Part shown: positions 8,392-15,400 of the stretch, in pieces
How the letters are laid out: each line of letters starts with the position of its first letter
Position numbering within the stretch: the first letter of the stretch is position 1
Origin: Clostridiales bacterium UBA3705
Lineage (GTDB): Bacteria; Bacillota_A; Clostridia; Oscillospirales; Oscillospiraceae
Direction of reading: 5' to 3'
NCBI GenBank assembly: GCA_002372735.1
Contig: DFIE01000134.1
Coordinates: 1 to 15,804, forward strand
Length of the DNA stretch: 15,804 nt
The notes under the pieces: model-generated
What the model was told of the DNA's origin: nothing
Seen by the model: the letters and a program-made list of their open reading frames with translations, nothing else
Databases searched by the model: none
Translations under genes and position numbers: made by a program

Positions 8392-8420
8392 AGTATAATT
8401 CACAGGACGGGGGATGTCAA
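8392..8420 (-). promoter_or_regulatory. Near-consensus sigma-70/sigma-A promoter giving a leaderless transcript
   Basis: On the minus strand TTGACA (8420-8415), a 17-base spacer and TATACT (8397-8392) match the vegetative consensus at 11 of 12 positions. The kinase ATG begins nine bases after the -10, so the expected start of transcription (7-10 bases past the -10) falls at, or up to three bases before, the A of that ATG. No ribosome binding site is present. Confidence 0.85.
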
Positions 8421-8450
8421 TTGAAAGGTGGAGAGATTTTTACCCGGCAC

Positions 8451-8485
8451 GCAAAAGAGCGCGCCGAATCAGCGCGCTCTTTTGC
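8451..8485. terminator. Bidirectional intrinsic terminator, perfect 14-bp stem
   Basis: GCAAAAGAGCGCGC (8451-8464), a 7-base loop and GCGCGCTCTTTTGC (8472-8485) form a perfect inverted repeat with an A-run on one side and a T-run on the other. It would end minus-strand transcripts coming from the lipoprotein operon and separate them from the kinase promoter 31 bases downstream. It could also stop plus-strand transcripts. Confidence 0.8.
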
Positions 8486-8494
8486 AGTCTGCAC

Positions 8495-8663
8495 TTGCCT
8501 TAGGCCAACTGGTTTTGTGTAGTGGAATATAAGCCCTGCGCAGGGGTGATCCGCCTAACGACGGATCGGATCGATCGTCCGGCTGTTCCGGCATGATCGA
8601 TCCTTACAGAGGAAGAGCCATGCTCATACGGGTCTGCACGCTAAATCATTGGCCGGAGGGCAA
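8495..8663. ncRNA. Candidate structured RNA: multibranch fold in a gene-free region
   Basis: A possible closing helix pairs TTGCC (8495-8499) with GGCAA (8659-8663) and GGCCAA (8503-8508) with TTGGCC (8649-8654), separated by a small internal loop. Inside lie a palindrome CCCTGCGCAGGG (8534-8545), hairpin GATCCG...CGGATC (8548-8567), an abutting longer hairpin (8568-8603: GGATCGATC stem, one bulge, CCGG inner stem), and GAGC-CAT-GCTC (8615-8625). The long hairpin contains a G:T pair readable as G:U only on the plus strand, but the terminator at 8451-8485 would suit a minus-strand transcript. No known RNA family was recognised and no clear promoter was found; a 3' UTR fold is equally possible. 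Confidence 0.35.
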
Positions 8664-8719
8664 TTCTGCGCGGATACGATATTTCCTTCAGTAAATGGCA
8701 TTTCTCCCGAATATACATA

Positions 8720-8757
8720 GCCGGAAGGCGCAACGGTTGAACGATGCGTCTTCCGGC
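8720..8757. other. Long hairpin just after the 83-residue gene
   Basis: GCCGGAAGGCGCAACG (8720-8735) and CGATGCGTCTTCCGGC (8742-8757) pair over 16 positions with one mismatch and one G:T, around a 6-base loop. It begins 12 bases beyond the stop at 8770. There is no clean T-run on either side, so it may be a 3'-end stabiliser or poor terminator, or part of the neighbouring structured region. Confidence 0.55.
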
Positions 8758-8769
8758 ATAATAGATTGA

Positions 8770-9021
8770 TCAATTCCCGCGAATAATTGCGGCTTGCGTA
8801 GAGAGATTAACCGTTCTCAAGTCAAAACTTGTAAAATAACGGGTTAGCCATTCCATCTCATCTACATCAATTGCGTCCGGCGATGCGTACCAGCCTGCAT
8901 ATGGACCACTGGTCACCTGAACAAAATCGGAGTCCAGATCGAAGCCAAAATCTGCAAGCTTATTTAGCATCTCAGTGTAGTCACTATTACTCAAATAGTA
9001 ATAACTTGTTCCATAATCCAT
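8770..9021 (-). CDS. Small acidic hypothetical protein, 83 residues
   Basis: Not a family I recognise. The ATG at 9021 has a full AAAGGAGG (9033-9040) that overlaps the stop codon of the lipoprotein, so the two genes form an operon with a 17-base gap and probable coupled translation. The protein is rich in Tyr, Asp and Ser, has only one Lys and three Arg, and shows no signal peptide, membrane segment or cysteine, suggesting a soluble, strongly acidic cytoplasmic protein. The N-terminus reads MDYGTSYYYLSNSDY; the middle has a short predicted helix (YTEMLNKLADFGF) and a DVDEMEWLTRYF segment. The position after a surface lipoprotein suggests a related function, but nothing in the sequence identifies it. 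Confidence 0.75.
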   Translation of the reverse strand: MDYGTSYYYLSNSDYTEMLNKLADFGFDLDSDFVQVTSGPYAGWYASPDAIDVDEMEWLTRYFTSFDLRTVNLSTQAAIIRGN

Positions 9022-9038
9022 GTTTTCAGCTCCCTCCT

Positions 9039-9404
9039 TTAATTCCCGCCGATGCCGAAGCCGTTCCCGCCGTCGACAATGTATTCCGATTCCACTTCCA
9101 GCTCCGGATCGTCTTCCAGCCCGATTTGAGGATTACTTGTTGCATCAACTGAATCACTTTCAGAAACAATTGTTTCTTGTGGATCACTAATCTCGCCATG
9201 GCTTCCGGCTTCGGTTGTTACCACGTCAGACACCCCCGGCAGAGTGACTTGTTCGGATGCCGCAGGGGTCTTGCCGCTCTCATCTTGTTCGCTATAGAGG
9301 GTCGGGATGGTAGTCTGATTGGTTTCAGACTTCGGTGGAGTACAGCTACATAGCAGGAAGCAGGCCAGCGTGATTAGTAAACAAAATATAATCGTTTTTC
9401 TCAA
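9039..9404 (-). CDS. Small secreted lipoprotein with acidic linker and glycine-rich tail
   Basis: A 121-residue protein with a basic N-terminus (MRKT), a hydrophobic stretch and a lipobox LCSC, giving lipidation at C21 and attachment to the outer face of the membrane. The rest is low-complexity and rich in Ser, Thr, Glu and Asp, resembling a cell-wall-spanning spacer, and it ends DGGNGFGIGGN. TTG at 9404 is the only reasonable start: an in-frame TGA lies two codons upstream, and AGGAG (9414-9418) sits nine bases away. It follows the giant surface protein by 73 bases and precedes the 83-residue gene by 17. No enzymatic or binding domain is visible; it may be a short membrane tether or a peptide donor. 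Family unknown. Confidence 0.8.
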   Translation of the reverse strand: MRKTIIFCLLITLACFLLCSCTPPKSETNQTTIPTLYSEQDESGKTPAASEQVTLPGVSDVVTTEAGSHGEISDPQETIVSESDSVDATSNPQIGLEDDPELEVESEYIVDGGNGFGIGGN

Positions 9405-9413
9405 TTTTCAATG

Positions 9414-9418
9414 CTCCT
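9414..9418 (-). promoter_or_regulatory. Shine-Dalgarno that fixes the lipoprotein TTG start
   Basis: AGGAG on the minus strand lies nine bases before TTG at 9404. Another TTG at 9411 is two bases away, out of frame and too close, and the correct frame is closed by TGA at 9410-9408. Confidence 0.7.
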
Positions 9419-9433
9419 ATGGCGGGTTTCCTG

Positions 9434-9462
9434 CCGGCGAGGAGGGGCTGCCTCCCCGCCGG
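9434..9462 (-). terminator. GC-rich hairpin after the giant surface-protein gene
   Basis: CCGGCG-A-GGAGG (9434-9445) and CCTCC-C-CGCCGG (9451-9462) form an 11-bp stem with one mismatch around a 5-base loop, 15 bases past the stop at 9478. No T-run follows on the minus strand (AGGAAACC), so it may only attenuate transcription or protect the upstream mRNA end, allowing some readthrough into the lipoprotein gene. Confidence 0.5.
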
Positions 9463-9477
9463 TCATGTTTAGTTATG

Positions 9478-12400
9478 TTACGGAATGTAATTCTTCCAGG
9501 TTACGTTATTATTATCTGTACCATCACTATTATCCGGTGCCACGCCGAAAGTAGATACAAAGTTTTTACTGTCAACAAACGCAATATAAACGCTCTTATT
9601 CCAGAATGAGTTACCGGTACTGTCATATCTGAATACTCTGAAGCCTGTCTGACCATCGCGTTTATCGAAGCAGAAATAATTTGTACCCTCGATTCTAGTA
9701 ACAGTTTCAAATACCTTATCTTTTTCTTCTTTTCCGTAGGACTCAATTTTGACTAAGGCGTTATCACTCAGCCACCAGGAAACAGCGCCACAATCGACAT
9801 AAATCTTGTTGTCTGCCTCGGTTTTAGGGATAGTGGAATTCTTGGAAGTGACGTCATTTGAAGTGATAGTCAGATCCAGAGGAGAGTTGCCGACTACGAC
9901 ACCATCGAGGGTCTGCCATGAGGGCAGCATCGTCAGATTGCCGCTATTCGCTACCACCCCGTCATCCCGCACTACGCCAAGGTAACCACGGGAAATACCA
10001 GTAAAGGAAGCAGGCGTAATGGATTCAGATCTTTCAGGAATCCCCAACGGTTCACATGCTTTTTGGATAATTGTGAACTTCGGGGTTAGGCTCGCGTTGC
10101 TGGACCAGGAAGTCACTGCCTCCGCTGCGGTGTAGCTTTCACCGGTGCGGAAGCCAACCGTCTTATAACAGGCATCATCCACAGCAGTTAAATAGTAGAA
10201 CTGATCCAGTTTGACAACTTGGTCAGTACCAGGCTGCGGATTCGGATCGGTCACTTTTTCTACAGTGTAGACAAAAGCGTACTTGGAATGCAGATAGGTG
10301 TCGGGGACTTCCTTCAGGTAGTAGATGGTATCGGCCTTGGGCTTCATGGTCTCGCCGTTGACGTCGGCAGCAGTGTAGCCCTCGGGGCGCTTACCGTCAT
10401 CTGCGTTGTAGGCGTCAGCCTTGGTCCAGAATCTCTTTGTGCCGTTGGTTAAACTGGAGCCATCATAAGGCTGGAAGCCAACCGACGCGATATCGGAAGT
10501 ATTCATCTCAGCCAATTCCGTCCAGTTAGGAGAAATCATGGTGCCAGCGGTCCATCCGGAGGTTCCGACAGACTTTGTAAGCTTCTGCACTTCTTCCCCA
10601 TTCACGCCGCCATAGTTCTTGTAGTAGCCGCCATAGAGATAGCCCTCGGAAACCAGCTTCGTGATATCGAAGGAGCCGATCATAGAGCCGGAGGCCTCGG
10701 TGCTGGTGGGCAAATCAAAGGCCTGGAGCACACCGTTGGAAGAGTGATAGACGTAGAAAACGTGGGACTCCCAAACCGCATACATATCGTGGTAGGGACG
10801 CATTTCATCAGCTGCCACCTTGGCAACAGCGGTGTCCGCACTACCGGTGAATTCGGTATCCTTGGTTTTGTTGACCGTGTAGGTCTCGGTGTCCGGATGC
10901 CAGATCAGCCAGCAATCATTCACAGAATTCAGCTCAGGATGGGTCTTCTCTTCTGTGCCGGTGTTGTTGTCAATTCTAGCCCACCCCAGGAACTTGTGAC
11001 CAACATAGGTAAGACCATTTTCAGTTTGAGTCACGAAATTCTGAGGCTTCGGAATTACGACGCCCTCATTGATGTCAATGCCGGTGTTTTCCATTCTGGC
11101 GCCGGCGCCGTTATGCTCCTCGGTACCGTTGTTGGCGTACCAATAGATATGGGTCTTGGCTTCCTTGGAGGACAGGCCGTAAACCGCACGGAGGGTGACG
11201 GTGTACTTCTTAGTGGGCCGCTGTGAGTAAGAGGCGTTGACGGTCAGGTTGCTGGTGATGTTATCCAGGTTCTTGTCCCAACCGGCGAAGTTATAGCCAT
11301 ACTGGGAAACGTCAGGAACCTGCGGCGCAAGGGCTTCGGCGGAGGACCCGTGGGAGACGTTCTCAACAACAGTAGTCAGCCAGGTCTCCCCATCCTCGCC
11401 GCTTCTGTAGCGGAAGGTGACGGTGTACTTCAGAGAGCTGAGCTCCACGTAGACGGCGTTCACAACCGTCTCGCCCTCGATGTAGCTGTAGTCGTTATCC
11501 CACTGGCTGAAGATCTTCTGCACGCCGTTGTCGTTGATCTGGTAGGGAATCTCCGGGGCAGTAGCCGCCGTAAACTCTTCGACGTTGATGGTCTGCGTCT
11601 GATCGTTGCCGTTCTCGTCCTTCCAGTTGAAGGTCACAGGATACTCGGTGGGGCCAACCTCAATTTGAGTTGCTTTATACAGTTGAATATTTGAATAAGT
11701 TGTAGCAGTTGTGGGAGCATAGAACAAATTCGTATATTCACTGAATGTCGGAATAAATGTAATATATCTATAGCGACTATTGCTGGAATTCTGACCATTA
11801 CCAAGCCTCAAATTATAACTATTTCCATTTTGTACAAGCTGCCAATATTCATGGAAATAAGTAGCTGCTGACCCCGCATACAGATCATTATAGTTTGTAC
11901 TATTGTTATAAGTTCTCAGATAATAAATCGTGTTGTCAGCGCCTTCCGTATCACTCTTGATCTTGTAATATCCGCTAGCGCCATTTTCGAATGACCAGAT
12001 AACATGACCCATAATGGAATTAGGGAAGCTCGAAGTGTCAATTCCAGTCACGTTGCCATTCTCATCCAAAATAGCCTTAATACCAAAGGAATAATAATCC
12101 GTTCCGGAAATATGAGACGCAGGAGTAGCCAAATTGGTATTCCAGTTCATCAGCAAATACACATCATTGCCATTTTTATAGCCAATGAGGTAATCCACAC
12201 CTGTTTCAATGGAATTGACCGGAGAATATACTGTGACGGTTTCTTTTGCTCTGGTTTTGCCTCTCGTGGGAACGGAGCCGCTTCCCGTTCCGCTCTCAGT
12301 AAGATCTTCTTCCTTGGCATCACTCAGCAGAACCTCCCAGGTCTGGCCGGGGTAAGCCTTGCGGCCGGTGGGATTGCCGTCCTTATCCAGGATCTCCCAG

Positions 12401-15400
12401 TACAGGAACTGATAGGTATCGTCGTCATCGGGCGTGGAGGCGGGCTGAGAATAGGCCTGGGCGCGGTCGGTGTAGATCTCGTTGTCATCATGGATGATGG
12501 TGTCGCCGGTAACGGGATCGGGGGTCTGGAAATGACCGCTGCCCTCCACGGCGTCATACTTGACGTTGATGCCGACAACGCCGTTGGGATCCTGGCGCCA
12601 CTTGGCGTAGATGGTCAGCTTGCCTATGACGTCGTCATGCTCGCCGTCGGCGTCGTTATAGGCCTTGTTGTTGTTCCAGGGGTCCGTGCCCTGACGCTCC
12701 GAAGCTTCGGCATCCTTATACTCCATATCAATGTTCTGGATATGGTCCGTAACGGGTTCGCCGAAGTTGAAGGGGATGGTACCGGCCTCGTCCAGATACC
12801 AGCCCAAAAGCGTGTAGCCCGCGCGCTTGGCGTTGTTCAGAGATGTTGCCTGAACCTGCTCGCCGTAATCCACACGGAAGGTAGTTGCCTGATTTCCGGT
12901 GAAGGTAATAGCAGAGGGCTCGATATCCTCTCCGCCGGTGGGATCACAGACTACACGGAAACGCATCTTGGTCCATTTTGCGTAGATATTGATGTCAGAA
13001 GCCCCCATCGTCTTACCGTCAAAGACGAACGGGGTCTGATAGCCTTCGTCGGCATACCAACCGTCAAAGTAGTACTCCGCGCCGCCATCAGAAGGAATAT
13101 AGAGATCCTTATTCACATCTCCGTCAACGTGTTCAAATCTCGTCAAGCTCTGACCATAGCGGAGTGTTTCTTCACGGACAACGCCGGTTTTGGAACGATA
13201 AACAAGATGATTCTGGGTCAGTTCATAGTACAGATAACCATCGTTGTTCCGAATACCGTAAACTGTATTTCCTTGGCTGTTTTGTGTATCAGAGGCTGTT
13301 GTTCTAAGATAAGCAACACCGTTAGAAGGTCTCGAAACAAAATGTTCGGAAGCGCTCATGCTGTTCTGGTAAACATTCAAGCCATACAGCCGATGCCCAA
13401 CTCTGTCGCCGAACATGTAATTATAAGCGTCGTCAATGGTAGTATCATTCCAATGAACACCCCAATCTCCCGTTTCCGGATCTTGGGTATAAAAGTGTAC
13501 GTTCTTCTCTACATTGGACTTGTAGGCATATCCAAGATAGTAGTTCAGGGTATAATCATCCTCGCCAATGTAATAGGAATCAACCGTATACGCATCTGGA
13601 TTGTACGGCGTGTTCATGGAATGATTGACATTGTACCACGTCTGTTGGGTAGAAAGCGTCGGCCATTCTCCGGCCTCTGCAGGATGGCCATACAAAGCTG
13701 TAATCTGCTTTGTTTGAGCATAACTCACAGTATAAAAAGTCGGTATGGTATAAATTCTTCTAAAAGAACTATCATTCGGACCCCATTCATACCACCGATT
13801 ATAAGAAGTATTCCAATACCATTCGTACTCCTGATAATACCAGTGAGGATAACCATTATCATCAGCTACGTATGAAAGCGGATAATAATAATCACCGACC
13901 TTGTAGTAATAAGCTGTCGTTGTATTATAGGTTCCAGTAACTTGAGTATAGGTCGGCTGATAATAAATATTGAACGTTACCGGTTTACGATCGTAATATA
14001 CGTAAAGGACAGAGGTGCCACCGCCATCGACAACAGTACTAACCCCTGTATTACTGGCGCTATAGGTAAAATACTTTCCCAACTGCGCAACAGACTTGGG
14101 ATACATATTGTTTGCGGGGATCATGGCAGTCTCAAGGCTTGCGTCATTGATATCGCCTGCTGTATAAGCAGAGACAACGTCCCCTGTCACAACGTCCTTC
14201 TTCGCTCCATCCTTCCATTCCCAATCACGGCGAACAGCAGCGTAGTAAGAATAGGTATTATTGGAAACGTCCGTATCGTTTGCATCGGTGGCGTTCTGCA
14301 CCATGAAGACCACCAGATAGTCGGTGGTGTCGGGAATCCATCTGGCATAGATCGTAGTATCCTGGTTTAGCGGGCTGTCGAACACAAACTTGCCATCGGC
14401 GTGCCAGTTCGTCACAGCGCCGGTTTCCGCATCCTTGTCAAAGCCGTCTTCCTTGTACCAGCCGCCGAACCGATAGCCGGTACGCGTGGGAACAGCAGGT
14501 GCGGAGGTGCTTTCGCCGAGCTCATAGAACACAGGCGAAGTATAGGAGCCTGTAGTCTTATCCGCATCCTGCGCAATATAGTTATCGAAAATCAGCCAGT
14601 TGCCGGTGGTCAGATAGGGGGACACATGAATCGTCTCACTCATGGGGTAGGTGTTGTCATTCATGTAGACTACGTCAGAAGCGCCGTCTTTATAGACAGG
14701 ATAATCGCCTTCGACCTTCACCTTGTCTCTGGGAATCCAGCCGGCGAAGTTCTGTTCGCCCTTGAATCCCACGTAGGCCATGCTGACGGTTACGTCGGTG
14801 GTGGCGCCTTCCGTGCCGGCAACGTGATAAGACTGGGTCTTCAGCACGGCACCAGCCTGGTCGTGGTAGATCACGTAACGGACCTCGTAAACCTTGGCAT
14901 AGTAGTTGAGCGTCGCGGCCTCAGAGGTGACGGTATAAGTGTTCTTGATATAATCGTTGATCTCATTTACACTGTAACCATGATCTTCTTCGGAATAGTC
15001 GGACTTATCCGCCCAGCCCTCGAAGCTCTGGGTCGCGGTAAGATCAGGGACACCGGGGTCATAGACGAAGGGCTTATTTTCGTCGATGTATCTCTGCAGC
15101 TGATCCATCCGGATTGCCTGCACGTTAATCAGGGTGGTTCCGTCTGCTTCGTAGAAGTTGACCGTCAACAGAGCAGGAGGATTCTCGTCCTCCAGCGCGT
15201 AGACAGAGAAGTCCTTGGCATAGAAGCGCACAGCCTTCTGGGTGCCACGGTTGATCGAAACGACCTCGGAGTTGACATATTCAACAGTACCGTCATCGCG
15301 GACGTGGACGACCGTCGGGTGTTTTAGATTCTCCAGACCATCCAGAGAGAACCGAACCTCGACCGCCTTCTCGGGTTCTAACTCGATATCATCCTTGGAG

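Noticed and set aside
8383..8403. GTG start seven codons upstream for the HPr-kinase-like gene
   Set aside because: The GTG lies within the promoter upstream of the expected transcription start and lacks a ribosome binding site.
7621..8424. Plus-strand open frame opposite the kinase gene
   Set aside because: Mirror of a gene with clear P-loop and subgroup motifs; it runs through the kinase promoter.
8688..8759. 23-codon minus-strand frame after the 83-residue gene (MPEDASFNRC...)
   Set aside because: No ribosome binding site, and it lies across the 8720-8757 hairpin; sequence explained by that structure.
8871..9152. Plus-strand frame across the two small genes
   Set aside because: No RBS-supported start seen; the minus strand has strong Shine-Dalgarno sequences and a lipobox in the same place.
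11194..11431. Direct repeat GGTGACGGTGTACTTC at 11194-11209 and 11416-11431
   Set aside because: It encodes the common YTVT opening of two adjacent InlB-type repeats, so it reflects protein repeats rather than a DNA element.
12004..13875. Plus-strand open frame of 623 codons
   Set aside because: Codon-aligned mirror of the giant surface protein; no domain, and it starts and ends inside that gene.
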